The position numbers were made by a program, and so were the translations under genes. The notes beneath the pieces are model-generated. The model worked only from the letters and a program-made list of their open reading frames with translations. It was not told the origin of the DNA and searched no databases. A stretch of DNA of 64,000 nucleotides from an uncultured Lutibacter sp. (lineage in GTDB: Bacteria > Bacteroidota > Bacteroidia > Flavobacteriales > Flavobacteriaceae), in NCBI RefSeq assembly GCF_947493565.1, contig NZ_CANLRG010000002.1:310001-374000 (forward strand), in the 5' to 3' direction. Each line of letters opens with the position of its first letter. Position 1 is the first letter of the stretch. Shown here piece after piece: positions 17,553 through 26,347 of the stretch.

Positions 17553-19319
17553 TAAATCAAGTAAAAATTTTAATAATGCTTCATTTGACAAATGAATGCT
17601 TTGAAATAACTCATCAACTTTTCCATGTTCAATAAAATTATCTGGAATTCCTAATTGTTTTATAGAATTTGTGGAGTAATTATTTTCTGAAGCAAATTCT
17701 AAAATTGCACTTCCAAAACCACCAACAATAGTTCCATCTTCAATGGTTACGATTGTCTTAAATTTTTGAAAAATTTGATTTAATAATGTTTGATCTAATG
17801 GTTTTACAAATCTCATATTGTAATGCGCAAATTTATTTTTAGGTAAGGAATTTTGAATTTCAATTATTTTATTTCCAATGGTTCCTATACTTAAAATGGC
17901 AATTTCATTTCCTTCAGTTATACAAGTTCCTTTGCCTATTTCAATAGTTGAGAAGGGTTGTTTCCAATCAATTAAAACGCCTCTTCCTCTTGGATATCTT
18001 ACGGTTAATGGGAAAGTAATGCCTAGTTGTGCAGTGTACATTATGTTGCGCAATTCTAATTCATTTAAAGGGGCAAATATGACTAAATTAGGGATGCATC
18101 TTAAATATGCAATATCAAAAGCTCCATGATGAGTTGCTCCATCTTCACCAACAATGCCAGCCCTATCTATACAAAAAACGACAGGTAAATTTTGCAAGGC
18201 AACATCATGTATTATTTGATCGTAGGCGCGTTGTAAAAAAGTAGAATAAATATTACAAAAAGGAATTAAACCTTGAGTTGCCATTCCAGCAGCTAAAGTT
18301 ACAGCATGTTGTTCGGCAATACCAACATCGAAAGCTCTGTCGGGAAATTCTTCGATCATTAATTTTAATGAAGACCCTGTTGGCATAGCAGGTGTAATTC
18401 CTACTATTTTAGTGTTTTTTTTGGCTAACTCAATAATGGTTTCACCAAAAACATCTTGAAATTTTGGAGGTAGTATTTCATTACTTTTAGCAATTAATTC
18501 GCCTGTATTTTTATCAAATTTACCAGGCGCATGGTATTTAACTTGATCTTGTTCAGCTTTATCTAAACCTTTTCCTTTGGTGGTAATGATATGTAAAAAC
18601 TTTGGTCCTTTTATTGATTTTAAGCGTTCTAATTCTAAAATAACGGCTTCAATATTATGCCCATCAATTGGTCCTGAATAGTTAAAATTTAAGGCTTCAA
18701 TAATATTATTCTTTCTAACTTTTTTACCTGCCTTAACATTGGTAAAATAGTTTTTTAACGCTCCAACACTAGGGTCAATACCCATAGCGTTATCGTTTAA
18801 AATAATTAACAAATTAACATCTGTAACACCAGCATGGTTAAGCCCTTCAAAAGCCATACCACTAGCAATTGAAGCATCACCAATTACGGCAATATGATGT
18901 TTGTTGAAATTACCTTTTATTTTTGAAGCAATTGCCATTCCTAAGGCTGCTGATATAGATGTTGAAGAATGACCAGTTCCAAAAGGGTCATAGACACTTT
19001 CTTTTCTTTTAGGAAAGCCAGAGATGCCTCCTAATTGTCTGTTAGTATAAAAGTTTGTCCTCCTTTCTGTCAAAATTTTATGCCCATAGGCTTGGTGACC
19101 AACATCCCAAATTAACAAGTCATTAGGTGTATCAAAAACATAATGTAATGCAATGGTAAGTTCAACAACTCCTAAACTAGCTCCTAAATGGCCTTCTTTA
19201 GTTGCCACAATATCAATAATAAATTCGCGTAATTCTTTAGCAACTAAAGGAAGTTGTTCTTTTGCAAGATTTCGCAAATCTTTAGGAGTGTTAATATGGT
19301 TTAAAAAAGTTGTTTTCAC
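17550..19319 (-). CDS. dxs: 1-deoxy-D-xylulose-5-phosphate synthase
   Basis: Thiamine-diphosphate enzyme condensing pyruvate and glyceraldehyde-3-phosphate, the first step of the MEP isoprenoid pathway. 589 residues. Seen: HLGASLGVVELTIALHYVF, the ThDP motif GDASIASGMAFEGLNHAG ending in NDN, the transketolase pyrimidine domain with VGIAEQHAVTLAAGMA, and IVTIEDGTIVGGFGSAI in the C-terminal domain. The length is slightly below the roughly 620 of enterobacterial Dxs but usual for this phylum. The start is GTG at 19317-19319, just downstream of a minus-strand TAGTTTTG. Divergent from tadA. Confidence 0.97.
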   Translation of the reverse strand: MKTTFLNHINTPKDLRNLAKEQLPLVAKELREFIIDIVATKEGHLGASLGVVELTIALHYVFDTPNDLLIWDVGHQAYGHKILTERRTNFYTNRQLGGISGFPKRKESVYDPFGTGHSSTSISAALGMAIASKIKGNFNKHHIAVIGDASIASGMAFEGLNHAGVTDVNLLIILNDNAMGIDPSVGALKNYFTNVKAGKKVRKNNIIEALNFNYSGPIDGHNIEAVILELERLKSIKGPKFLHIITTKGKGLDKAEQDQVKYHAPGKFDKNTGELIAKSNEILPPKFQDVFGETIIELAKKNTKIVGITPAMPTGSSLKLMIEEFPDRAFDVGIAEQHAVTLAAGMATQGLIPFCNIYSTFLQRAYDQIIHDVALQNLPVVFCIDRAGIVGEDGATHHGAFDIAYLRCIPNLVIFAPLNELELRNIMYTAQLGITFPLTVRYPRGRGVLIDWKQPFSTIEIGKGTCITEGNEIAILSIGTIGNKIIEIQNSLPKNKFAHYNMRFVKPLDQTLLNQIFQKFKTIVTIEDGTIVGGFGSAILEFASENNYSTNSIKQLGIPDNFIEHGKVDELFQSIHLSNEALLKFLLDL

Positions 19320-19324
19320 AAGTA

Positions 19325-19373
19325 CAAAACTACAATATTTAAATTGTTCAATGTGATAAAATAATTACTTTTG
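19325..19373. promoter_or_regulatory. Overlapping divergent promoters, dxs (-) and tadA (+)
   Basis: Plus strand: TTG (19344-19346), 19-bp spacer, TACTTTTG (19366-19373), then the tadA ATG 5 bp on; this is a textbook Bacteroidota promoter. Minus strand: TAGTTTTG (19325-19332) with a possible TTG at 19349-19351. The two -33 regions overlap, so polymerases for the two genes may compete. Confidence 0.68.
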
Positions 19374-19377
19374 AAAT

Positions 19378-19827
19378 ATGATACACCCTTTTGATGATAC
19401 TTATTTTATGAAACGTGCTTTACAAGAAGCACAAATGGCGTATGACAAAAATGAAGTTCCAATAGGAGCAGTTATTGTTATGAATAATCAAATAATTGCT
19501 CGAGCTCATAATTTAACGGAAACTTTAAATGATGTTACCGCTCATGCCGAAATGCAAGCTTTTACTGCTGCTGCAGATTTTTTGGGTGGAAAATATTTAA
19601 AGGAATGTACATTGTACGTTACTTTAGAACCTTGTCAAATGTGTGCTGGAGCAAGTTATTGGACACAAATTGGCAGAATTGTTTATGGAGCTTCTGAAGA
19701 AAAAAGAGGTTTTTTAGCAATGAAAACGACGTTGCATCCTAAAACAAAAGTAATTGGAGGGGTTTTAAAAGAGGAATCTGCTAAACTTTTAACTCGTTTT
19801 TTTATAGAAAAAAGGAACTTAAATTAA
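19378..19827 (+). CDS. tadA: tRNA-specific adenosine deaminase
   Basis: Converts A34 to inosine in tRNA-Arg(ACG), needed to read CGN codons. 149 residues of the cytidine-deaminase fold. Zinc site HAE at 56-58 (TAHAEMQAF) and PCQMC at 85-89 (LEPCQMCAGA), with the proton-shuttle Glu57. The length is that of bacterial TadA. Its 3' end overlaps the convergent small membrane gene by 4 bp. The leader is very short given the promoter box ending 4 bp before the ATG. Confidence 0.93.
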   Translation: MIHPFDDTYFMKRALQEAQMAYDKNEVPIGAVIVMNNQIIARAHNLTETLNDVTAHAEMQAFTAAADFLGGKYLKECTLYVTLEPCQMCAGASYWTQIGRIVYGASEEKRGFLAMKTTLHPKTKVIGGVLKEESAKLLTRFFIEKRNLN

Positions 19828-20069
19828 TTGTTGTCTTCTTTTTTACGATGTTCTTCTAACTCTTTTCTGTAGTTGTCAAAAGTAAAATCTTTCAAATTTT
19901 TATTTTTATAGCGATGAAATATAAATAAAGGCATAAATACAAAAGCAATAACAAGAACACTAATTCCAATTATTATTTGACCATTAGAATCTCCCAAGTT
20001 TTGTAAATAAAACCCATAGACTAAACCTCCAAGCACCAATACAAGCAATATATTTAACACTAATTTCAT
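19824..20069 (-). CDS. Small two-helix membrane protein
   Basis: 81 residues from ATG 20069 (MKLVLNILLVLVLGG); an in-frame TTG 12 bp upstream is less likely. Two hydrophobic segments, about 3-22 and 31-52, followed by a highly charged cytoplasmic tail (HRYKNKNLKDFTFDNYRKE). No domain recognised; unknown function. It overlaps the end of tadA by 4 bp on the opposite strand and is upstream of the ClC gene on the opposite side of its start. Confidence 0.7.
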   Translation of the reverse strand: MKLVLNILLVLVLGGLVYGFYLQNLGDSNGQIIIGISVLVIAFVFMPLFIFHRYKNKNLKDFTFDNYRKELEEHRKKEDNN

Positions 20070-20132
20070 AATCAGAAACAATTTAATAGTTTGTAAAGTT
20101 ACAAAATGTAATACTTTTAAAACTCATTTAAA

Positions 20133-21923
20133 TTAGGAAGTAACATCAATTAATTTTCTTCGGTAAGCAGTTAATAATCTTGATTTAGAAATGAAACCAA
20201 AATATTTTCCATCTTTAATAACAACTAAATTCCATGCGCCACTCATTTTAAATTTATTTAAAATTTCTTCTGCAGAATCTTTTTTATAATAAATTATATC
20301 AGAAGCAGCATGCATTAAAGAGCTAACCTTAACGGTATCGTAAAGTTCTTTATTAAACATAATTGATCTAATATCATTAAGTGTTAATATTCCTAAAAAT
20401 TCGTTTTCTTCATTAATTACAGGAAAATGATTACGGGATGATTTTGCTACGGCATTATTAACAATTTCACCTAAAGTCATTTCTGGATAAAGCAATACAA
20501 AATTAGTTTCAATAACTTTATCAATATCTAGTAACATCAATACATTTTTGTCTTTATCATGAGTTAAAAGCTCTCCTTTTTTTGCTAATTCTGAAGCATA
20601 AATATTATGAGGAATGTATTTTTTAGTAATAATAAAAGAGATAGAGGAAACAATCATTAAAGGCACAAATAACTCATAACCTCCAGTAATTTCTGCAATT
20701 AAAAAAATAGCGGTTAAAGGAGCTTGTAAAACGCCTGCCATTAAACCTGCCATACCAACCATTGCAAAATTTGTTGATGATAATTGGTGGTTAAATAAGT
20801 TACTATAATTCATAACCATTGCAAATACATAGCCTGTAATACTTCCAGTAAATAATGTTGGAGCAAAAACTCCTCCAATACCTCCAGCACCAAAAGTCAA
20901 TGAGGTTGCCACAATTTTAAACAGTATTAAGCCAACTAAAAATCCAGTAATAAGCCAAATATTATCAATAACAATATGAAATATATTATTTTGTAAAACA
21001 CTTGTAATATTTCCTTTTAAAATATTATTAATGGTTTCATAACCTTCCCCAAAAAGAGGTGGAATAAAATAAACAAGTAAACCTAGTAAAACACCTCCAA
21101 TTAGAAGTCTTTTATACGGGTTTTTATATTTTTTAAAAAAGCTTCCTATTGAAAAATAAACTTTGCTAAAATATATTGAAGCCATTGAGGAGCATACACC
21201 TAGTAAAACGTAAAATAACACATCGTTTAAATGAAATTTATCTTGAATGTTAAAATGAAGCAATACATCATCACCAAAAAAGAAATACGAAGTTAAAACA
21301 GCTGTTATAGAAGCCAATATTAAAGGAATCATTGAAGCTAAAGTTAGTTCTAAACTAAATATTTCAACAGCAAATACAATGGCAGCAATAGGGGCTTTAA
21401 ATATTGAAGACATAGCTCCGGCTGCAGCTGCACCAATTAATAATGTTCTAGTAGTTTGATTTAAATGAAATAAACGCGAAAAATTTGAACCTAACGCTGC
21501 GCCAGTAGCTACTGTTGGGCCTTCTAATCCCACAGACCCACCAAAACCAACGGTTAATGGCGCAGTTATTATAGATGACCACATTTGAAAACGAGGCATA
21601 ATTCCTTTTTGTTTAGAAATTGCATAAAGCGTTGAGGGAATGCCATGACCTACTTTTTTCTTAATAAAATATTTAATAATTAGCAATACTATTAACAATC
21701 CAATGATTGGAAATATAAAATAAAATGCTACATGAATTTCTTTTATTAATTCGCCTTCGAGTAGGTGTTGTATAAAGTGTGTAAGATTTTTTAATGTTAC
21801 AGCTCCAAGACCAGCTAATAATCCAATAATGGCACTAGCAATGCCTATAAATTGTTTATTTGAGATATGTTGATATCTCCACTTTAAAAATTTACGGATT
21901 AAATTTTTTGACTGTAACGACAT
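20133..21923 (-). CDS. ClC-type chloride channel/transporter with two CBS domains
   Basis: 596 residues. About the first 430 form the ClC membrane domain, with the selectivity motifs GSVGLEGP (near 130, including the gating Glu) and GIGGVFAP (near 345). Residues from about 440 hold two CBS domains (VIETNFVLLYPEMTLGEIV and VSSLMHAASDIIYYKK) that may bind adenine nucleotides. It moves Cl- or other anions, and whether it works as channel or H+-coupled exchanger cannot be decided by eye. A single gene with a -7 element at 21946-21953. Confidence 0.92.
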   Translation of the reverse strand: MSLQSKNLIRKFLKWRYQHISNKQFIGIASAIIGLLAGLGAVTLKNLTHFIQHLLEGELIKEIHVAFYFIFPIIGLLIVLLIIKYFIKKKVGHGIPSTLYAISKQKGIMPRFQMWSSIITAPLTVGFGGSVGLEGPTVATGAALGSNFSRLFHLNQTTRTLLIGAAAAGAMSSIFKAPIAAIVFAVEIFSLELTLASMIPLILASITAVLTSYFFFGDDVLLHFNIQDKFHLNDVLFYVLLGVCSSMASIYFSKVYFSIGSFFKKYKNPYKRLLIGGVLLGLLVYFIPPLFGEGYETINNILKGNITSVLQNNIFHIVIDNIWLITGFLVGLILFKIVATSLTFGAGGIGGVFAPTLFTGSITGYVFAMVMNYSNLFNHQLSSTNFAMVGMAGLMAGVLQAPLTAIFLIAEITGGYELFVPLMIVSSISFIITKKYIPHNIYASELAKKGELLTHDKDKNVLMLLDIDKVIETNFVLLYPEMTLGEIVNNAVAKSSRNHFPVINEENEFLGILTLNDIRSIMFNKELYDTVKVSSLMHAASDIIYYKKDSAEEILNKFKMSGAWNLVVIKDGKYFGFISKSRLLTAYRRKLIDVTS

Positions 21924-21945
21924 TTTTTTTTGAAATAAGTAAATG

Positions 21946-21953
21946 CAAAAGTA
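21946..21953 (-). promoter_or_regulatory. -7 promoter element of the ClC gene
   Basis: TACTTTTG on the minus strand, 22 bp before the ATG at 21923. It lies just after the stop codon (21974) of the small Cys/Lys-rich gene, so the ClC gene need not depend on readthrough. Confidence 0.5.
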
Positions 21954-21973
21954 CCAAATTTAAGTGATTATGG

Positions 21974-22120
21974 TTAGCGCTTAGGACAACTTTTGCACTT
22001 CTTTTCACCTTTTTTTTGATATTTTTTACAACATTCATCTTTAATTTTACCTTTGTTTTTTTTATTTGAATGCTGTTCCCATTCAAAATTATAATTAAAA
22101 ATGTCTAAAGGTTTTTGCAC
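21974..22120 (-). CDS. 48-residue Cys/Lys-rich small protein
   Basis: A short gene read in a different frame from the longer overlapping open frame. Its product runs MQKPLDIFNYNFEWEQ at the start, then a Lys-rich stretch, then CCKKYQKKGEKKC and SCPKR. The start is GTG at 22118-22120, the only usual start before an in-frame stop. Four Cys arranged CC-x9/10-C-x2-C, with over a third Lys, suggest a metal-binding or nucleic-acid-binding peptide. I believe similar peptides occur in other flavobacteria but cannot verify this here. A -7-like TATTTTTG lies at 22150-22157. Confidence 0.6.
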   Translation of the reverse strand: MQKPLDIFNYNFEWEQHSNKKNKGKIKDECCKKYQKKGEKKCKSCPKR

Positions 22121-22149
22121 TGTGATTTTTTATTTAGAATGATTTTAAA

Positions 22150-22157
22150 CAAAAATA
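22150..22157 (-). promoter_or_regulatory. -7-like element before the 48-residue gene
   Basis: TATTTTTG on the minus strand matches TAnnTTTG, 29 bp before the GTG start at 22120. Confidence 0.4.
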
Positions 22158-22194
22158 CAAATACTTTGACAATCAGTCTAAAAAAATATTTTTT

Positions 22195-23967
22195 TTATAT
22201 AATTAATCGAACTCCGCCTAATTCTTCAATTTTATAAGGAAACTTATCACTTGGAGAGCCAATAAACATAAAATTAATTGGGATATTCCATTTTTTAGAA
22301 AGCTCTTTAATTAGTTGAGGACTAAATTTACCATCTATAAGCACAAATTCAATTTTAATTTCTGGATATTCTCTTCCTAAAAAGTCTATTTCCAAAGGCA
22401 AATTATCTGGAACTTTCTGATCATTTTCTAAGGCTAAAACAATTTTAATTTTTTTAGTATGTTCATTTTTTATAATATAAAGCATTACTTTATTTAATGA
22501 AGCTATATTATCTCCTTTTGTAAAAAATACAAATTCTTGAGAATTAATTTTATTTATTGTAAAAAGTATTTTTTTATCAATTTTAAATACAAAATTTCTA
22601 ACAGGATCAAAAATTGTATGTATAGTATTTAACAATAACTTTAGAAGGATTGTTCTATTCAACATAATCATTATAAAAATAATGGATGGAATAAAGTAAT
22701 CAAGAAAAATGGTTAAGTTACTTGGTAAATCACCTTTAGGTTTCATAGTTATATTTCCAATAAGCGCTATGGTAACAGCAATAATGGCTAATAAAACTGA
22801 CAGCCAAGATGCTTTTTCTGGTCGAGGTAATTTATTCCTTTTAACTTTTAATAAAATATTACCAATACCAAATAAAACCATTACAGATAAAAATGAAATA
22901 GTATAAACACCAGCTAACAGTTTTACATTTCCATTGGTAATTAACAATACAGAAACTGACAAAAAGAAGAACATTAAAATAATTCTATATGAGCTGCCTT
23001 GTTTGTTTTTTTTCAAGAAAAATGGAGGTAAAATTCTATCTAAAGTCATACGCTCTAATAGCCCGGAAACTCCTACAAAACTTGTAAGCACTGCTCCGCT
23101 TAGAACTAAAAAAGCATCTACAGATATTAGTGTAGCTACCCATTTTCCACCAACATGTTTCCCCATTTCAACCAATAACGTATTTTGAAATTCGGAGCTT
23201 TGTAATACTGGAACTGTAAATAAAGCTAATGCTAGTATTGCCATTAAAGGGTTGATAATACTTACAATAATCCACATGTTTTTTAATGTTTTTGGGAAAA
23301 CACCTTTTTTTTGTTCTTCAACAAAATTAGCAGAACTTTCAAACCCAGAAACTCCTAACATTGAAGCTGCAAACCCAAAAAAGATAGCATTAGAAATACT
23401 TCCATTATTTTCTGAAAAATGCCAGTTTTTAATAAACAATTCAATTCCGTTGTTGGTTATTAAAAAGTATATAATAAATGTACTTAATATCAATAATGAA
23501 GTTAAATGGAAAAGGAAAATACCTATAGCTACTCTAGCAGATTCAGTTATTCCTCCAATGGTTAAAATTGCAAATAATGCCAACAATACAATTGTAGCTA
23601 TAATAATAGGTAAAGAAGGAATTAAATGGTGTAAATAATGAATTCCTTCATTTGCAGAAATTACAGCTGTGGCCATATATGAAAGCAATGTTAATGTTGC
23701 AGCAAAAGAAGCCATTCTTTTACTAGTAGTATTTAGTAATGCATTGTATGCCCCACCGTTTAATGGTAATGCTCCTACAACTTCGCCATAAATTTTCCTA
23801 AAAAGAAATAAAACAACTGAAACAATAAGTAAGGTTATCCAAGCGTATTGACCTGCAAAAGCAATTGCTAAGGCAGAAACATATAAAACTGAAGAACTTA
23901 TGTCGTTACCACAAATGGCTGTTGCAGCTAATTCATTTAACTTTTTATGAATTTTTTTAACTTCCAT
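22195..23967 (-). CDS. APC-superfamily amino acid permease with C-terminal cytosolic domain
   Basis: 590 residues. The first 430 or so carry about twelve membrane helices with APC features (TAICGNDISSSVLYVSALA in helix 1, GALPLNGGAYNALLN, GVSGFESSANFVEEQKKGV). Residues about 450-590 are soluble and mixed alpha/beta, ending IEELGGVRLII, perhaps a regulatory domain like those fused to some APC transporters. Transports an amino acid or related compound by cation symport or exchange; substrate unknown. It follows aspS on the same strand but a good terminator lies between, so it is probably separate. Confidence 0.85.
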   Translation of the reverse strand: MEVKKIHKKLNELAATAICGNDISSSVLYVSALAIAFAGQYAWITLLIVSVVLFLFRKIYGEVVGALPLNGGAYNALLNTTSKRMASFAATLTLLSYMATAVISANEGIHYLHHLIPSLPIIIATIVLLALFAILTIGGITESARVAIGIFLFHLTSLLILSTFIIYFLITNNGIELFIKNWHFSENNGSISNAIFFGFAASMLGVSGFESSANFVEEQKKGVFPKTLKNMWIIVSIINPLMAILALALFTVPVLQSSEFQNTLLVEMGKHVGGKWVATLISVDAFLVLSGAVLTSFVGVSGLLERMTLDRILPPFFLKKNKQGSSYRIILMFFFLSVSVLLITNGNVKLLAGVYTISFLSVMVLFGIGNILLKVKRNKLPRPEKASWLSVLLAIIAVTIALIGNITMKPKGDLPSNLTIFLDYFIPSIIFIMIMLNRTILLKLLLNTIHTIFDPVRNFVFKIDKKILFTINKINSQEFVFFTKGDNIASLNKVMLYIIKNEHTKKIKIVLALENDQKVPDNLPLEIDFLGREYPEIKIEFVLIDGKFSPQLIKELSKKWNIPINFMFIGSPSDKFPYKIEELGGVRLII

Positions 23968-23997
23968 TACTCAAAATTTTTAACTATAATATTAAGA

Positions 23998-24032
23998 AAA
24001 AAAAACCTCGATTAATTTATCGAGGTTTTTTA
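23998..24032 (-). terminator. Terminator after aspS
   Basis: Stem CCTCGAT / ATCGAGG with a six-base loop, flanked by A and T runs, 3-4 bp after the aspS stop and before the APC permease start. Confidence 0.85.
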
Positions 24033-24033
24033 T

Positions 24034-25791
24034 TTAAGTTTTTTTTAAATCTAATTTTAAATTTAATTCATCTAATTGTTGGTCATCAATTTTTGAAGGA
24101 GCATCAATCATTATGTCTCGCCCACTATTATTTTTAGGGAAAGCTATAAAATCTCTAATGGTTTCTTGTCCTCCAAGAATGGCAACTAATCTATCCAATC
24201 CAAAAGCTATTCCACCGTGTGGAGGCGCTCCATATTCAAAGGCATTCATTAAAAATCCAAATTGTTCTTTTGCTTGTTCAGGAGTAAATCCTAAATGACC
24301 TAACATTAAAGCTTGTGTAGCTTTATCGTGAATTCTTATAGATCCTCCACCAATTTCATTTCCATTTAAAACCAAATCGTAAGCATTTGCTCTTACTTTT
24401 CCAGGATCAGTGTCTAATAGTGTCATATCCTCTGGTTTAGGTGAAGTAAATGGATGATGCATTGCATGGTAGCGTTCGGTTTCTTCATCCCATTCTAATA
24501 AAGGAAAATCTACAACCCATAAAGGTGCAAATTCATTAGATTTACGTAAACCTAAACGTTCAGCTAACTCCATACGTAAAGCACTTAATTGAGTTCTAAC
24601 TTTATCAGCATTACCAGATAGTACACAAATTAAATCGCCAGATTTTGCTCCAGTTACTTGTGCCCATTTTACTAAGTCGTCTTGAGTGTAAAATTTATCA
24701 ACTGAAGATTTATAAGTACCATCATCATTACAACGAGCATAGACCATACCTAAAGCTCCAACTTGAGGGCGTTTTACCCATTCAATTAATTTATCAATTT
24801 CTTTTCTAGTATAAGCATTTCCACCAGGTACTGCAATACCAACAATTAATTCTGCATTGTTAAAAACACCAAAATCTTTATGCTGTGCAACTTCATTTAA
24901 TTCACCAAACTCCATCCCAAATCTAATATCTGGTTTGTCGTTTCCGTATTTTTTTATAGCCTCGTCATAAGACATACGAGGAAATTTAGTTACTTCAACA
25001 CCATTAATTTCTTTTAACAAATGACGTGTTAACCCTTCAAATGTGTTTAAAATATCTTCTTGTTCCACAAAAGCCATTTCACAGTCTATTTGTGTAAACT
25101 CTGGTTGTCTGTCTGCGCGTAAATCTTCATCTCTAAAGCATTTTACAATTTGAAAATACTTATCTATTCCGCCAACCATTAATAGTTGTTTAAAAGTTTG
25201 AGGAGATTGAGGCAATGCATAAAATTGTCCTTCATTCATTCTACTAGGTACTACAAAATCTCGTGCTCCTTCAGGTGTAGATTTAATTAAGTACGGGGTT
25301 TCAACTTCAATAAAACCACTATCAGATAAATATTTTCTTGTTTCCATCGCCACTTTGTGACGGAAAATCAAATTATTTTTTACAGGATTTCTTCTAATGT
25401 CTAAATAGCGATATTTCATTCGAAGTTCATCACCACCATCAGTTTCATCTTCAATTGTAAAAGGAGGGATCACCGATTTGTTTAAAATGGTTAATTCTTT
25501 TACTAAAATTTCGACTTCACCAGTCGGTATATTTTTGTTTTTAGAAACACGTTCAATAACTTCTCCTTTAATTTGAATTACAAACTCACGTCCTAAAGTT
25601 TTAGCTCTTTCTACCATTTCTTTTGGAGTACGTTCTTCATCAAAAATTAATTGTGTAATACCATAGCGGTCACGTAAATCTACCCAAATCATAAATCCTT
25701 TGTCACGTGTTTTTTGCACCCATCCAGCTAAGGTAACTTCTTCACCAACATGTTTTAATCGTAATTCTCCGTTAGAATGTGTTCTATACAT
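24034..25791 (-). CDS. aspS: Aspartyl-tRNA synthetase
   Basis: Class II synthetase charging tRNA-Asp. 585 residues from ATG 25791 ([11 protein letters not shown]). It has the N-terminal OB anticodon domain ([21 protein letters not shown]), motif 2 [18 protein letters not shown], the bacterial GAD insertion (about 300-410) and motif 3 [13 protein letters not shown]. An in-frame start 45 bp upstream was rejected because the promoter box at 25815-25822 lies inside the extension. Whether it is discriminating or also charges tRNA-Asn was not determined. Confidence 0.97.
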   Translation of the reverse strand: MYRTHSNGELRLKHVGEEVTLAGWVQKTRDKGFMIWVDLRDRYGITQLIFDEERTPKEMVERAKTLGREFVIQIKGEVIERVSKNKNIPTGEVEILVKELTILNKSVIPPFTIEDETDGGDELRMKYRYLDIRRNPVKNNLIFRHKVAMETRKYLSDSGFIEVETPYLIKSTPEGARDFVVPSRMNEGQFYALPQSPQTFKQLLMVGGIDKYFQIVKCFRDEDLRADRQPEFTQIDCEMAFVEQEDILNTFEGLTRHLLKEINGVEVTKFPRMSYDEAIKKYGNDKPDIRFGMEFGELNEVAQHKDFGVFNNAELIVGIAVPGGNAYTRKEIDKLIEWVKRPQVGALGMVYARCNDDGTYKSSVDKFYTQDDLVKWAQVTGAKSGDLICVLSGNADKVRTQLSALRMELAERLGLRKSNEFAPLWVVDFPLLEWDEETERYHAMHHPFTSPKPEDMTLLDTDPGKVRANAYDLVLNGNEIGGGSIRIHDKATQALMLGHLGFTPEQAKEQFGFLMNAFEYGAPPHGGIAFGLDRLVAILGGQETIRDFIAFPKNNSGRDIMIDAPSKIDDQQLDELNLKLDLKKT

Positions 25792-25814
25792 TGTTAAAAT
25801 TTTATTAGAAAGTG

Positions 25815-25822
25815 CAAATTTA
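25815..25822 (-). promoter_or_regulatory. aspS -7 promoter element
   Basis: TAAATTTG on the minus strand, 23 bp before ATG 25791; decides the start of aspS. Confidence 0.55.
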
Positions 25823-25973
25823 ATGATTTCACACATAGATTATACACATATCACTTTATTTTTTGGAACTTCTATAGAGAAAATAGTTAATGGTTACATT
25901 TTTAATTTGGCAAGTAAATAACATCTTTCTAGAATTTGAGTTGATGTTAATACTTAGGCAATAAAAATCTTTG

Positions 25974-25981
25974 TAAATTTG
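25974..25981 (+). promoter_or_regulatory. -7 promoter element of the cupin / acyl-CoA ligase pair
   Basis: TAAATTTG ends 6 bp before ATG 25988. The in-frame TTG at 25979 overlaps the box and so was rejected as a start. The leader would be very short. Confidence 0.55.
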
Positions 25982-25987
25982 CAACGT

Positions 25988-26347
25988 ATGAAAGCAATTA
26001 ATTTATTAGAAAAATTTCAACTTTTTAGTGAACACTGGACACCAAAAAAAATTGGAGAACTCAATGGGCAACAAGTACTATTAGCTAAATTAAAAGGAGA
26101 GTTTATTTGGCATACTCATGAGCATGAAGATGAACTTTTTTTAATTATTAAAGGAAAGTTGAAAATTGTATTTAAAGATACAACCATTGAACTTAATGAG
26201 GGGGAAATGTACATTATACCAAAAGGAATAGCCCATAAACCAATTGCTGAAGAAGAAGTTCATGTACTACTTTTTGAACCCTTAGAAATTAAACTTACAG
26301 GGAATATTACAAGTAATTTAACCGTTAAAACATTTGAAACTATATAA
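25988..26347 (+). CDS. Cupin-domain protein
   Basis: 119 residues forming a single cupin barrel. Metal-ligand motif 1 is GEFIWHTHEHEDELFLIIKG (His42, His44, Glu47 or nearby) and motif 2 is YIPKGIAHKPIA. Such small cupins bind a metal and act as enzymes or sensors; no substrate can be assigned. It directly abuts the acyl-CoA ligase gene (stop at 26345-26347, ATG at 26348), so the two are translationally coupled. Confidence 0.82.
   Translation: MKAINLLEKFQLFSEHWTPKKIGELNGQQVLLAKLKGEFIWHTHEHEDELFLIIKGKLKIVFKDTTIELNEGEMYIIPKGIAHKPIAEEEVHVLLFEPLEIKLTGNITSNLTVKTFETI

Noticed and set aside
21892-22086. A 64-codon minus-strand frame with a Lys/Val-rich product
   Set aside because: It overlaps the ClC start and lacks organised sequence; the other frame here gives a more convincing 48-residue Cys/Lys-rich protein with its own start and upstream box.
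23252-23638. A 128-codon plus-strand frame antisense to the APC permease
   Set aside because: Opposite a clear membrane-protein gene, with no domain and no promoter or start context.
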